Shown: one piece after another, positions 45,280 through 55,754 of the stretch | Layout: each line of letters starts with the position of its first letter | Position numbering within the stretch: the stretch's first letter is position 1 | Assembly: GCA_016707445.1 (NCBI GenBank) | Contig: JADJHR010000019.1 | Coordinates: 1 to 64,000, forward strand | Origin: Rubrivivax sp. | GTDB lineage: Bacteria > Pseudomonadota > Gammaproteobacteria > Burkholderiales > Burkholderiaceae_C | DNA length: 64,000 nucleotides | Direction of reading: 5' to 3' | The notes under the pieces: generated by a model | Told to the model about the DNA's origin: nothing | The model's input: only the letters and a program-made list of their open reading frames with translations | The model's database searches: none | Made by a program: the position numbers and the translations under genes

Positions 45280-46499
45280 AGGCCGGCTGCCTGCAACGCC
45301 TGCAGTCGCGCCTGCTGCACGCGTTGCCCGATCACCGGGCCATTCAAGCCCTGGGCCAGGGCCAGTGCCGCCACGGCGGCGGTGTCGGCGCCTTGCACTG
45401 CGCGCAGGGCTGCAGTCAGGCGTTGCCGTTGCGGGTAATCGCGCTGCGCAAAGCCCAGCCGGCCGCGCATGTCGCATTCGCAGGCCAGCAGCAGGGCTTC
45501 GAAGCGATCGGGTCGTCGCAACGCGTCGCAGCGTTCCAGAAGGCGCAGCACGGCGGGGGCTGACAGCTCGCCACTGCGGTGCACGTTGCCGTGCTCGCGG
45601 GCGGTCAGCTCGGCCAGCTCTCGGCAGTCGACCGGCACGCGCAGACGGTCGCCCACCTGGCGTGCCAGACGGGCACTGCGCCCTTCGTGGCCCAGGTGGC
45701 GCGGCCACTGCTCGGGTGGTGTCGTGCCCTTGCCCAGGTCATGGCACAAGCAGGCCCAGCGTACCGGCAGCGCCGCGCTGGCGCGGGCACAGGCCTGCAG
45801 CACCAGCAGCTGATGCACGCCGGTGTCGACCTCGGGGTGGTGCTCGGGCCGCTGTGGCACGCCCCACAGGCGGTCGAGCTCGGGCAGCAGGCGCTGCAAT
45901 GCGCCACAGCCGCGCAGCACCTCGATCATGCGTTGCGGGTGATCTTCCATCAGCCCGCGCGCCAGTTCCTGCCACACGCGCTCGGGCACCAGCGCGTCGA
46001 CCTCGCCGGCGTCCACCATCTGCGCCATCAGGGCCTGCGTCTCGGGGGCAATCGAAAAATTTGCGAAGCGCGCGGCAAAGCGCGCCACGCGCAGCAACCG
46101 CACCGGGTCTTCGGCAAAGGCCGATGACACATGGCGCAGCACGCCGGCACGCAGGTCGTGCTGGCCGCCGTAGGGGTCGACCAGCTGGCCCTGGCTGTCG
46201 CGTGCCATCGCGTTGATCGTCAGGTCGCGGCGCGCCAGATCCTGCTCCAGGGTCACGCCAGGGTCGGTGTGGAAGGTGAAGCCGTGGTAGCCGCGGCCGG
46301 CCTTGCGCTCGGTGCGCGCCAGCGCCACTTCCTCGTTCGTCTGCGGGTGCAGGAAGACCGGAAAATCACGACCTACCGGGCGATAGCCCAGCGCCAGCAA
46401 GGTCTCAGGGGTGGCGCCGACGGCCACCCAGTCGCGATCGCTGGCCGGCCAACCCAGCAGTTCGTCGCGCACCGCACCGCCGACCACGTAAAGCTGCAT
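45219..46499 (-). CDS. cca: CCA-adding enzyme (tRNA nucleotidyltransferase, with HD domain)
   Basis: Adds or repairs the 3' CCA of tRNA, 426 residues. MQLYVVGGAVRDELLGWPASDRDWV is the class II nucleotidyltransferase start with GG and DxD, then ARTERKAGRGYHGFTF, LARRDLTINAMA and FAEDPVRLLRVARFAARF. The second half has the HD-domain residues (WACLCHDLGKGTTPP, REHGNVHRS), as in E. coli-type Cca. The last 20 codons overlap the FHA-EAL gene on the other strand. It ends the slt-epimerase-GST-cca run. Confidence 0.96.
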   Translation of the reverse strand: MQLYVVGGAVRDELLGWPASDRDWVAVGATPETLLALGYRPVGRDFPVFLHPQTNEEVALARTERKAGRGYHGFTFHTDPGVTLEQDLARRDLTINAMARDSQGQLVDPYGGQHDLRAGVLRHVSSAFAEDPVRLLRVARFAARFANFSIAPETQALMAQMVDAGEVDALVPERVWQELARGLMEDHPQRMIEVLRGCGALQRLLPELDRLWGVPQRPEHHPEVDTGVHQLLVLQACARASAALPVRWACLCHDLGKGTTPPEQWPRHLGHEGRSARLARQVGDRLRVPVDCRELAELTAREHGNVHRSGELSAPAVLRLLERCDALRRPDRFEALLLACECDMRGRLGFAQRDYPQRQRLTAALRAVQGADTAAVAALALAQGLNGPVIGQRVQQARLQALQAAGLQSGVEGAAGPSTDTGLPVR

Positions 46500-46515
46500 G
46501 GCCGCGGTCACAGGT

Positions 46516-47208
46516 TCAGCGCGGATCGGGACCCTGCCGGTACGGCTCCTCGAAATCGAGGAAGTCGTGCTCGGCCAGTGCGGCGGCGATGAACGCGGCC
46601 ACACCCGGGGCGGCCGCCACACGGTCGATGTAAGTTCGGCTGGTGGTTGACAGCGGCAATGCATAGCATTTCAGGCGCATGCACACGGGGGCATAGAAGG
46701 CATCGACCGCGCCGAAGCCGCCAAACAGAAAGGGGCCGCCGCTGTCGCCCAACGCCTGTGCCCACATCGATTCGATGCGCGCCACGTCCGTGCGCAGGGC
46801 CGGCTGCTCGTGCCACAGGCGCGCACCCACTGCGTGCAGCTGGGCTTCGATGTTCATCGGGCACTGGCTGCGCAGTGCCGAGAAGCCGGCGTGCATTTCG
46901 GCGCACAGGCTGCGGGCACGTGCCCTTGCCTTTGCTTCGTCGGGCCACACGCCGACCGTGGCGAAGCGTTCATGCAGGTACTCGGTGATGGCCAGCGTGT
47001 CCCAGACCGCAAAGTCGCCGTCCAGCAGCACCGGCACGCGGCCGGCTGGGCTGACTGCGGCCACGGCCTGGCGAAAGGCCGAATCGGGCGCGAAGTCGAA
47101 GCGCAGTGCCCGCTCCTCGAAATCGATGCCGAGCTGGCGCATCAATACCCAGGGTCGCATCGACCACGACGAGTAGTTCTTGTTGCCGATCACCAGCTGC
47201 AAGGCCAT
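46516..47208 (-). CDS. Glutathione S-transferase family protein
   Basis: Thioredoxin-fold GST of 230 residues. N-terminal LVIGNKNYSSWSMRPWVLMRQLG has the catalytic-type Ser/Tyr region. GRVPVLLDGDFAVWDTLAITEYL is the glutathione-binding loop with cis-Pro and the T/S-xxI pair, and the C-terminal domain is all-helical. ATG 47208 is chosen as the conserved start; upstream in-frame residues do not align. Its substrate is unknown. It sits between the epimerase gene and cca, 16 bases from the latter. Confidence 0.92.
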   Translation of the reverse strand: MALQLVIGNKNYSSWSMRPWVLMRQLGIDFEERALRFDFAPDSAFRQAVAAVSPAGRVPVLLDGDFAVWDTLAITEYLHERFATVGVWPDEAKARARARSLCAEMHAGFSALRSQCPMNIEAQLHAVGARLWHEQPALRTDVARIESMWAQALGDSGGPFLFGGFGAVDAFYAPVCMRLKCYALPLSTTSRTYIDRVAAAPGVAAFIAAALAEHDFLDFEEPYRQGPDPR

Positions 47209-47284
47209 CACATGCTCCACGGGTTGCAAGAGTTGCGAGGGGTGCATGCGGGGCCTGCCCTGGTCATACACCGATGCCGGTTGT

Positions 47285-48229
47285 TCATCGACCGGCGCGC
47301 AGCCGGTCCAGCTGCGATGGCCCGCTGCGGACGGCGAGCACGGCCGGCATCACGGCCTCGATCGCGGTGGCCGCGATGCCCAGCGCATCCAGCCCGGGCA
47401 GCGCGCCGCTGGCCACGTTGGGCACGCGCATCGAGTCGAGGTTGTCGCGCGACATCAGGGTCGGGCCGGGCATCCACTCGAGCAAGCCGGCCTGCAAGCG
47501 GGCCAGTGGCGCCGGCAGCGGGATCTGCAGCCGCTCGTGGCCAGACCAGCGCCCGGCGCGCTGAACCAGCTCGGCCAGCGTGAAGACCTGGGGGCCCGCG
47601 CATTCGATGACGGGCGGCAGGCCGGCCAGCGGGCGACCCAGGCTGCGCAGCAGCGCCTCGGCCACGTCCTCAACCCAGACCGGCTGAAAGCGCGCGGCCG
47701 ATCCGCCCAGCGGCAGCACCGGTGCCAGCGCCTGCAATTTGGCAAACAGATTGAGGAAGCGATCTTCGGCGCCGAAGATCACCGACGGCCGCAACACGGT
47801 CAGCGCCAGGCCGGCCTGCTGCAGCACCTGTTCGCCCTGGGTCTTGCTGCGCAGGTAGTTCGACGGCGCTTCGGGACCGACGCCGAGGGCGCTGACGTGC
47901 AGCACACGCGTCACGCCCGCCGTACGACAGGCCGCAACCAGACGGCGTGGCAATTCGACATGCACCCGCTCGAAGGCCGCGGCCGTGCCGTGCAGGATGG
48001 CCACCAGATTGACCACCGCGTCGGCACCGGTCAGCAGGTTTGCCAGCGTGGCCGCATCGTGCACGTCGGCCACTGGCGTCAGCACGGTCGGCAGCGGACG
48101 CAGCGCCTGCGCATGTCCGGCGCGCCGGGTGGGCACCACCACGCACAGCGCGGGCCAGCGGGCGACCAGGCGGCGGCACAGGGCGCGGCCGACGAACCCG
48201 CTGCCGCCGAGCACGACGACGCGCTTCAT
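47285..48229 (-). CDS. NAD(P)-binding epimerase-like protein (complex I NDUFA9 type)
   Basis: Atypical SDR protein of 314 residues. MKRVVVLGGSGFVGRALCRRL carries the GGxGFxG cofactor loop, then VADVHDAATLANLLTGADAVVNLVAIL, VLHVSALGVGPEAPSNYLRSKTQGE (YxxxK-like) and LRPSVIFGAEDRFLN, typical of the NDUFA9 group. The role is unproven; relatives are linked to complex I or to quinone/lipid metabolism. ATG 48229 matches the family start; ATG 48253 is also in frame. It follows slt closely. Confidence 0.88.
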   Translation of the reverse strand: MKRVVVLGGSGFVGRALCRRLVARWPALCVVVPTRRAGHAQALRPLPTVLTPVADVHDAATLANLLTGADAVVNLVAILHGTAAAFERVHVELPRRLVAACRTAGVTRVLHVSALGVGPEAPSNYLRSKTQGEQVLQQAGLALTVLRPSVIFGAEDRFLNLFAKLQALAPVLPLGGSAARFQPVWVEDVAEALLRSLGRPLAGLPPVIECAGPQVFTLAELVQRAGRWSGHERLQIPLPAPLARLQAGLLEWMPGPTLMSRDNLDSMRVPNVASGALPGLDALGIAATAIEAVMPAVLAVRSGPSQLDRLRAGR

Positions 48230-48261
48230 GTCAGATCGCAGGGCAGGTGTCATGGTGGGTC

Positions 48262-50260
48262 TCAAGGCAGGTTGCCGTCGACAGCGGCTGCCGAGGTCTC
48301 GCGCGGTCCCACGGTGGCCCCCAGTCGGGATCGCAGCGGGGTGGCCGGGTAGCCCAGCAATTGCTGGTAGATGGTGGCGTTGCTGAGCACTTTTTTCACG
48401 TAGTCGCGGGTTTCGCTGAAGGGGATGTTTTCGGCCCAGGCCGCGGCGTCGAGCACCGGGCCGTCACGCCAGCGCCTTGGTCGTCCGGGGCCGGCGTTGT
48501 AGGCGGCCGCGGCCAGGGCCTGCGAGCCGCCCAGGTCGTCGAGCACCAGCTTCAGGTACAGCGTGCCCAGCCGCAGGTTGGTGTCGACGTCGTTGATCTG
48601 CGATGGCTGGAAATCGATGCCGACCTTCTTGGCGGTCCAGCGTGCGGTGGCCGGCATCAGCTGCATCAGCCCCGAGGCTCCGGCGCCCGAGCGCAGCGTG
48701 GCCATGAAGCGCGTTTCCTGCCGGATCAGGCCGTAGACGAAGGCCGGGTCGAGCCCGCGTTCCTTGGCGTGCGCGTTGATCTCGACGAAGTAGGGCATGG
48801 GATAGCGCTGTCGCAGGTCGATCACCTCACGCGTGCGCTCGCTGGTGTTGATGCACAGCTGCCAGTCGTTGGCCTGGCAGGCCATTTCGGCGGCGGCCAG
48901 CAGATCACGATCGGCCATGCCGCGCAGCGTGAAGTTCCATTCGCGCCGGCCCTCGTCGCGCAGCCCGATCTGCGCCATGCGCAGGCCACGCTGCAGACCG
49001 GGGCTGCGCTGCGCCTGTTCGAGCTCGGCGTCGGTGGGCGGTGGCGGTGCCGGCGGCAGCGCCGGCAGCCGGCCGAGCTCGTGCGCCGACAGCTGCGCGT
49101 GAAAACCCAGGCCATCGGCGAGCGATTCGAACAGAGCTCGTGCCTGCGCACGATCGGTGTCGTTGCGTGCGCGCGCCTGCAGCGCCCGCGCCTTCCAGTA
49201 GACCCAGTCGCCGTCCTTGCGCTCGGCCTCGCTCATCGCATCGATGGTCTGCAGCGTCACGGCCCAGCGTTCGCGGTCGATGCGACTGGTGCGCAGCGCC
49301 GCACGCACACCCCAGGCCAGCATGTCGTCGGACCAGCGGGGTGCATGGCCCTGGTTGTGCTGGCGCTTCCACGCCTGCTGGTAGAAATCTTGCGCACGGT
49401 CCTGCAGCCGCAACGCGGCCTGCTTGCCGACCGCGGCCCAGGCCAGTGCCGCCTGCTCATCGTCGAGCAGCCGGGCCCAGCCGGCCTCGAGCTCTTGCGC
49501 CGCCGCATCGACATCGGACGATGCCAGTCGCACCAGCGCCAGTGTGGCCAGTTCCTTGTGCTGACCGCTGGGTTCGGCGACACGGCGCTTCAGATACCGT
49601 GCGGGCTGGTCGAGCAACTCGTTGACGGCTTTGGCCGTGGCGCTGCCGATCAAGGCCGCAGCGGCGCGCGCCGCACGCGGGCGGTTGGCCTCGACCGACA
49701 GACGCAATTCATGCCAGATCTCACCGGCGCCGATCTTGCGGGCTTCGGCCAGCGCTGAGGCCAGCTGATGGCAGCCGTCGTCGAGGTCGCGCTGCGCGTA
49801 CCAGGCCGACAGGGCCGCGACCTTCACGTCCTGGCCGTCCAGGTGCCGCGCAAGCAAGGCGTAGCAACTCACCTCGCGGTCATCGTTCATGCGAAAGCGC
49901 GGGAACTCCTTCCTGAAGTTGCCCCAGTCGCGGCGCCGGCCCAGCTCGAGCAGCCAGTCGTTGCGCAAGCGGTCTTCGACATAGCTGCCGCTCCAGCGCG
50001 CATCAAACGCGTCCAGCTCGCTTTGCTGCGCGTCGCTCAGCCGGCTGCCCAGCTCCCAGTAGTCGGCCCACATCGCCAGCGGGTGCCGCGCGGCCACCAG
50101 CTGGTCGCGCAGGGCGACCAGCCGGGTGCGGTCCTTCTTGCGCAGGGCTTCGCGTGCTTCGACGATGCTGTCGTCGCCGACCTGGGCGTGGGCTGCCAGC
50201 GGAACCGCGAGCGAACAGGCCAGCAGCAGGGGAAGGGCGCGAAATCAGCAGTCGAATCAT
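48262..50260 (-). CDS. slt: Soluble lytic murein transglycosylase (frameshift near 50245)
   Basis: Periplasmic peptidoglycan-cleaving enzyme, 665 residues after repair. The ATG at 50260 starts MIRLL in one frame; dropping one base at 50242-50245 continues FRALPLLLACSLAVPLAAHAQ as the signal peptide into the long frame. The large N-terminal region is the superhelical U/L domain. The C-terminal catalytic domain has YGLIRQETRFMATLRSGAGASGLMQLMPATA (catalytic Glu, GASGLMQ) and AAAYNAGPGRPRRW. The frameshift removes only the signal peptide, so an error is the likely explanation. It heads the run slt-epimerase-GST-cca. Confidence 0.92.
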
Positions 50261-50324
50261 GTCGAGGCCACTGTAGCGCAGGCGCCGTTGGTGCAAGCTG
50301 ATTCGGGTCATCGCAGCGAGGTCG

Positions 50325-51266
50325 TCACGCGGCGGCCATCGCAGCGCGCGTCTGCGCGGCCTGAGCCTGCACCCAGTCCTCGAACGCCTGCAACTCCGGC
50401 GACGGCTGCCGACCCGGCCAGCGCAGCAGCCAGTAGCCGAACGGCGATTCGATGCGGCCTTCGGGCCCGAAGGGCTCGACCAGCTCGCCGCGGGCCAGCG
50501 TTTCATGCACCAGGGCCACGCGCGCCAGCGCCACGCCCTGGCCGGCCAAGGCCGCCTGGATCTGCTGGTAGGTGTAGTTCAGGTAGATCCAGCCCTGCGG
50601 CTCCAGCCCTGGCGCAGCGTGCAGTCGCAGCCAGTGGCGCCAGCTCAGGTACTCGGCGCTGGGGCGGTGGTCATCCTCTTCGAGCAGCGTCTGCTGTGCC
50701 AGGTCGGCGCTGGTCCAGCGCCGACCCAGTGACTCGCCCAAAGCCGGGTTGACCACGGGCGTCAGCACCTCGCCGAACAGCGGCAGGGTGTCGGCCGGCA
50801 CGTGGTCGGCATGCGTGTAGCGCAGTGCCAGGTCGATCTCGGGGTCGTCGGGGTCGGCCAGCGTGTCGTCGGCCGAAACACGGATGTCGATGCCCGGGTG
50901 CTGGCGCTGGAAGTCCTGCAGGCGCGGAATCAGCCACAGCGACGCGAACGACGCAAAGGTGGTGACCGAAATGCGCCGGCGCGCGCCCTGGCTGCGGATC
51001 TGGCGCACGCTGGCATCCAGCCGGTCGAGCCAGGGCGCCACCGCGCGCAGCAGCGCCGCGCCAGCGCTGGTGAGTTCGACGTGGCGCGTGCCGCGCAGCA
51101 GCAGCGTGGCGCCGACCTCGTCTTCGAGCGAGCGGATCTGGCGGCTGATGGCCGGCTGTGTCAGGTGCAGCTCGACGCCGGCCGCGCTGAAACTGGACAG
51201 CCGCGCCACCGCTTCGAAGGCCCGCAGCGGGCCCACGCCAAGCGGCCGGTGGCGCAGATGATTCAT
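50325..51266 (-). CDS. LysR family transcriptional regulator (GcvA-like)
   Basis: DNA-binding regulator of 313 residues. N-terminal helix-turn-helix PLRAFEAVARLSSFSAAGVELHLTQPAISRQI (residues ~13-45) is followed by LEDEVGATLLLRGTRHVELTSAGAALL. The C-terminal co-inducer domain (ISVTTFASFASLWLIPRLQDF, IDLALRYTHAD) resembles the GcvA group. The target is unknown; LysR genes often control the divergent neighbour, here the 5-formyl-THF cyclo-ligase gene 117 bases away. A GATAAT (minus strand, 51275-51280) lies 8 bases before the ATG. Confidence 0.93.
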   Translation of the reverse strand: MNHLRHRPLGVGPLRAFEAVARLSSFSAAGVELHLTQPAISRQIRSLEDEVGATLLLRGTRHVELTSAGAALLRAVAPWLDRLDASVRQIRSQGARRRISVTTFASFASLWLIPRLQDFQRQHPGIDIRVSADDTLADPDDPEIDLALRYTHADHVPADTLPLFGEVLTPVVNPALGESLGRRWTSADLAQQTLLEEDDHRPSAEYLSWRHWLRLHAAPGLEPQGWIYLNYTYQQIQAALAGQGVALARVALVHETLARGELVEPFGPEGRIESPFGYWLLRWPGRQPSPELQAFEDWVQAQAAQTRAAMAAA

Positions 51267-51382
51267 GACGTGCGATTATCAATGCACGATGCCGACGGGA
51301 TCGCCCATCCGATGGCTCTGGAGGCGCTGCAGCCCTGACTTCACGGGGCGACAATCGCGGCTCCCTTGCTGCCGGACCGGTC

Positions 51383-51982
51383 ATGACGCTGCCCTTCAAG
51401 CTTTCGATCGAGCCGTCGAATGACAAGCGCGTGCTGCGCAAACAGCTGCAGGCCGAACGCCAGGCCATGGTCGACCGCCACCAGCGATCGGTTCACCTGC
51501 AGGAGGTGCTGCGTGTGTGGCTGGTGGCGCGGCATGAGACGTCGATCGGCGCCTACTGGCCGATCAAGGGCGAGTTCGACGCCTTGCCGGCGCTGTACCG
51601 CTGGACCGAGGGTGGCGACGCACGCCGCCTTGGCCTGCCGGTGATCGACCGCGAGACCAAGCAGCTGTGCTTTCACATCTGGTACCCCGGCTGCCCGATG
51701 GAAGACGACGCCTATGGCATCCCCAAGCCCAAGGGCACGCCGGCCTTCGAGCCGCAGCTGCTGCTGGTGCCCTGCGTCGGTTTCGGCCCGCAGGGCCTGC
51801 GCCTGGGCTACGGCGGCGGCTTCTACGACCGCACGCTGGCGGCGCTGCAGCCGCGCCCCCTGACCGTGGGCGTGGGCTATGCCAACGGCCATGTGCCCTG
51901 GCTGACGGCCGAGCCGCATGACATGCCGCTGGACGTGATGCTGACCGACGAGGGCTGCCACTGGCAGCGCCCCGACCTGTAG
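51383..51982 (+). CDS. 5-formyltetrahydrofolate cyclo-ligase
   Basis: Converts 5-formyl-THF to 5,10-methenyl-THF with ATP, 199 residues. Features are NDKRVLRKQLQAERQAM at the N-terminus, IGAYWPIKGEFDAL, the substrate region GIPKPKGTPAFEP and the ATP loop LRLGYGGGFYDRTL. A -10-like GACAAT (51350-51355) lies 27 bases upstream. It is divergent from the LysR gene and converges on metF, also a folate C1 enzyme. The gene is named ygfA or fau in other species. Confidence 0.93.
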   Translation: MTLPFKLSIEPSNDKRVLRKQLQAERQAMVDRHQRSVHLQEVLRVWLVARHETSIGAYWPIKGEFDALPALYRWTEGGDARRLGLPVIDRETKQLCFHIWYPGCPMEDDAYGIPKPKGTPAFEPQLLLVPCVGFGPQGLRLGYGGGFYDRTLAALQPRPLTVGVGYANGHVPWLTAEPHDMPLDVMLTDEGCHWQRPDL

Positions 51983-51995
51983 CCTGTGGCGGGTG

Positions 51996-52838
51996 TCAGC
52001 GCCCGAGCCGGCGGCAGATCTCCAGAGACAACCCCGACTGGTTGAGCGTGTAGAAGTGGATGCCGGGTGCGCCGCCGGCGACCAGGCGCTCGCACAGCGA
52101 CGTCACCACGTCGAGGCCGAAGGCGCGGATGCTGGCCGCGTCGTCCATGTAGCCTTCCATCTTCAGCGCCACCCAGCGCGGGATCTCGATGCCGTCGCGC
52201 GCCGCGAACTGCGCAATCTTGGCGTAGTTGTGGATCGGCATCACACCGGCCACGATCGGCACCTGCACGCCTAGGGCGCGTGCTTCGTCGACGAAGTGAA
52301 AGTAGGCGTCGGGGTTGAAGAAGAACTGCGTGATGGCTGAGCTGGCGCCGGCCGCCACCTTGGCGGCAAAGTGCTGCAGGTCGCGCCGCGCATAGCGCTG
52401 CTCGGGGTGGTATTCGGGGTAGGCGGCAACCTCGATGTGCCAGTCATCGCCCTGGGTCTGGCGCACGAAGTGCACCAGGTCGGCGGCAAAGCGGAACTCG
52501 CCGGCCACGGCGGTCCCGCTGGGCAGGTCACCACGCAGCGCCACCAGCCGCCGGATGCCCTGCGCGCGGTAGGTGGCCAGGATCTCTGCGATGCCTTCGC
52601 GCGTCGACCCCACGCACGACAGGTGCGGTGCGGCGTCGTGGCCGGCGGCCGCGATGCCCTGCACGGTGGCCAGCGTCTTGTCGCGCGTGGCGCCACCGGC
52701 GCCATAGGTCACGCTGAAGAATTCGGGCTTCACGGCAGCGAGTTCCGCCACCACGGTCTTGAGCTTGTCGCTGCCGACCGGAGTGTTGGGCGGGAAGAAC
52801 TCGAAGCTGATGGAGCCCGTCGGGTGGACGGGGCTCAT
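51996..52838 (-). CDS. metF: 5,10-methylenetetrahydrofolate reductase
   Basis: FAD-dependent enzyme producing 5-methyl-THF for methionine synthesis. 280 residues. Motifs are ISFEFFPPNTPVGSDKL (catalytic Glu), FFSVTYGAGGATRDKTL, PHLSCVGSTREGI, LVALRGDLPSG, AAYPEYHP, ITQFFFNPDAY and VAGVMPIHNYAKI. AGGGAGG precedes the ATG, 13 bases after the ahcY stop, so it shares the riboswitch-controlled transcript of ahcY. Confidence 0.96.
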   Translation of the reverse strand: MSPVHPTGSISFEFFPPNTPVGSDKLKTVVAELAAVKPEFFSVTYGAGGATRDKTLATVQGIAAAGHDAAPHLSCVGSTREGIAEILATYRAQGIRRLVALRGDLPSGTAVAGEFRFAADLVHFVRQTQGDDWHIEVAAYPEYHPEQRYARRDLQHFAAKVAAGASSAITQFFFNPDAYFHFVDEARALGVQVPIVAGVMPIHNYAKIAQFAARDGIEIPRWVALKMEGYMDDAASIRAFGLDVVTSLCERLVAGGAPGIHFYTLNQSGLSLEICRRLGR

Positions 52839-52851
52839 CGTGACACCTCCC

Positions 52852-54299
<1,448 letters not shown>

Positions 54300-54324
54300 G
54301 GTCAGGCTCCAGGCGGTTGAAGGC

Positions 54325-54389
54325 CCTGCACGAACGAAACGGTCGGGGGATTTCGAAGCTCACCCACGAAGACGTTCGTGCAGGTGAGC
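54325..54389 (-). promoter_or_regulatory. Predicted expression platform of the SAH riboswitch
   Basis: Two mutually exclusive stems can be drawn. Hairpin A (54358-54389) pairs GCTCACC with GGTGAGC and, inside, CACGAA with TTCGTG around a CGTC loop; it uses the 3' strand of the aptamer's outer helix. Stem B pairs 54373-54384 with 54325-54336 over 12 perfect base pairs and breaks hairpin A. No T-run follows, so control may act on translation or by Rho. The ahcY ribosome site GGAG lies just downstream. Confidence 0.6.
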
Positions 54390-54448
54390 GCGGTTGCATC
54401 CAGACATTCCGAGCCTGGCCCCATGCTGGGGGTTGCAACGCTCCTCGG
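54383..54448 (-). promoter_or_regulatory. SAH riboswitch aptamer upstream of ahcY
   Basis: The minus-strand leader matches the S-adenosylhomocysteine riboswitch. It begins CCGAGGAGCGTTGCAAC, has a CCCC/GGGG hairpin, returns with CAGGCTCGG, and ends TGCAACCGCGCTCACC. CCGAG pairs with CTCGG; GAGCG and TTGCA pair with CGCTC and TGCAA near the 3' end. SAH riboswitches are known upstream of ahcY in betaproteobacteria and activate expression when SAH accumulates. The aptamer begins about 5 bases after the predicted transcription start. Confidence 0.9.
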
Positions 54449-54459
54449 AAAGAGCCGCG

Positions 54460-54488
54460 ATTCTAGCCAGCTCGAGCGGCACCGTCAG
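54460..54488 (-). promoter_or_regulatory. Predicted promoter of the riboswitch-ahcY-metF operon
   Basis: Minus strand: -35 CTGACG (54483-54488), 17-base spacer, -10 TAGAAT (54460-54465). Both hexamers fit sigma-70 well, and the expected start falls just before the aptamer. The element begins inside the space after the ppk2 stop codon at 54501. Confidence 0.6.
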
Positions 54489-54500
54489 CAGCCGGCACGA

Positions 54501-55496
54501 TCAGGCTTCGCCGTTGGCAGTGAATTCTTCCCCGGGCCCGGTCGCCAGGGCGGCACGGCCGACCAGCAAGGGGTCGACCCCGCCGATGGCGGCGGCGGCC
54601 TTGTTCGCATAGGGCAGGCGCTGCAGCAGGTAGCGCATGGCGTTGAGCCGAGCGCGCTTCTTGCAATCGCTCTTGATCACGGTCCAGGGTGAATCGGAGG
54701 TGTCGGTGTGCAGGAACATCGCCTGCTTGGCGCGCGTGTACTCGTCCCATTTGTCCAGCGACGCCATGTCGATCGGTGACAGCTTCCACTGCTTGAGCGG
54801 ATGCGCTTCGCGCTCCTTGAAGCGGCGACGCTGTTCGCCGCGGCTGACCGAGAACCAGAACTTGAACAGGTGCACGCCGCTGCGCGCCAGGTGGCGCTCG
54901 AACTCGGGGCACTGGCGCATGAACTCGTCGTATTCGGCGTGGTTGCAAAACCCCATCACACGCTCGACGCCGGCGCGGTTGTACCAGCTGCGATCGAACA
55001 GCACGATCTCGCCGCGTGTGGGCAGGTGCGAGATGTAGCGCTGGAAGTACCACTGGCCGCGCTCGACGTCGCTGGGTTTTTCCAGCGCCACCACACGCGC
55101 ACCGCGCGGGTTCAGGTGCTCCATGAAGCGCTTGATGGCACCGCCCTTGCCGGCGGCGTCGCGGCCCTCGAACAGGATCACGACCCGCTGCCCGGTCTCC
55201 TTCACCCAGGCCTGCAGCTTCAGCAACTCGACCTGAAGCCGGTACTTCTGCTTCTCGTAGCTGCGGCGTGACATCAGGTTCTGGTACGGGTAGCCGCCTT
55301 CGCGCCATCCGGCCGCCAGCTCCAGGTCGGGGTCGATCCCGGACCGGGGTCTTGCCGCCCGTTCGAGCAAGGCCCGCCTCAGTGCCCTTGCCTCGTCGGG
55401 TGAGGCCCCGTCGACCAGCGCGTGCAGCGGGGTCAGGCGGTCGGCACCCTGTGCGGGTTGCGCGGGTAGCCCGGGTTGCGCCAGCAGGTCGCTCAT
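54501..55496 (-). CDS. ppk2: Polyphosphate kinase 2 family protein
   Basis: Transfers phosphate between polyphosphate and nucleotides, 331 residues. After an N-terminal extension of about 60 residues comes the P-loop kinase fold: VVILFEGRDAAGKGGAIKRF (Walker A), ARVVALEKPSDVERGQWYFQRY, VLFDRSWYNRAGVERVMGFC (Walker B and lid), and FWFSVSRGEQRRRFKERE. ATG 55496 is chosen; ATG 55502 is two codons upstream. It lies upstream of the ahcY operon on the same strand but ahcY has its own promoter. Nucleotide preference (ADP or GDP class) cannot be read reliably. Confidence 0.93.
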   Translation of the reverse strand: MSDLLAQPGLPAQPAQGADRLTPLHALVDGASPDEARALRRALLERAARPRSGIDPDLELAAGWREGGYPYQNLMSRRSYEKQKYRLQVELLKLQAWVKETGQRVVILFEGRDAAGKGGAIKRFMEHLNPRGARVVALEKPSDVERGQWYFQRYISHLPTRGEIVLFDRSWYNRAGVERVMGFCNHAEYDEFMRQCPEFERHLARSGVHLFKFWFSVSRGEQRRRFKEREAHPLKQWKLSPIDMASLDKWDEYTRAKQAMFLHTDTSDSPWTVIKSDCKKRARLNAMRYLLQRLPYANKAAAAIGGVDPLLVGRAALATGPGEEFTANGEA

Positions 55497-55754
55497 CACC
55501 ATCTCGCTCACCGCCTCGACGCGGCTGCTTGCGCGCTCGATGCGGTCGGCTTCGATCGCCTGCGCGCTGAGCCTTGGCGCCGTATCGCCGGCCTGTACCG
55601 CGCGTGGCCGGCGTCGGCTGGACGGCGCCGCGGTACGGGGGCTTCGGCGGATGCTTGCGGCAGAATCTTTGACCATGGATCGAGGCGGTGACGGTGAGGT
55701 GGACTTGTGATGATTGATATCGCCGCCGGCCGCGCAGTTGATGATCGTCAATCC

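Noticed and set aside
51267..51382. Possible 6S RNA beside the 5-formyl-THF cyclo-ligase gene
   Set aside because: 6S RNA lies next to this gene in some Proteobacteria, but the gap is only 116 bases and shows no long open-bubble hairpin.
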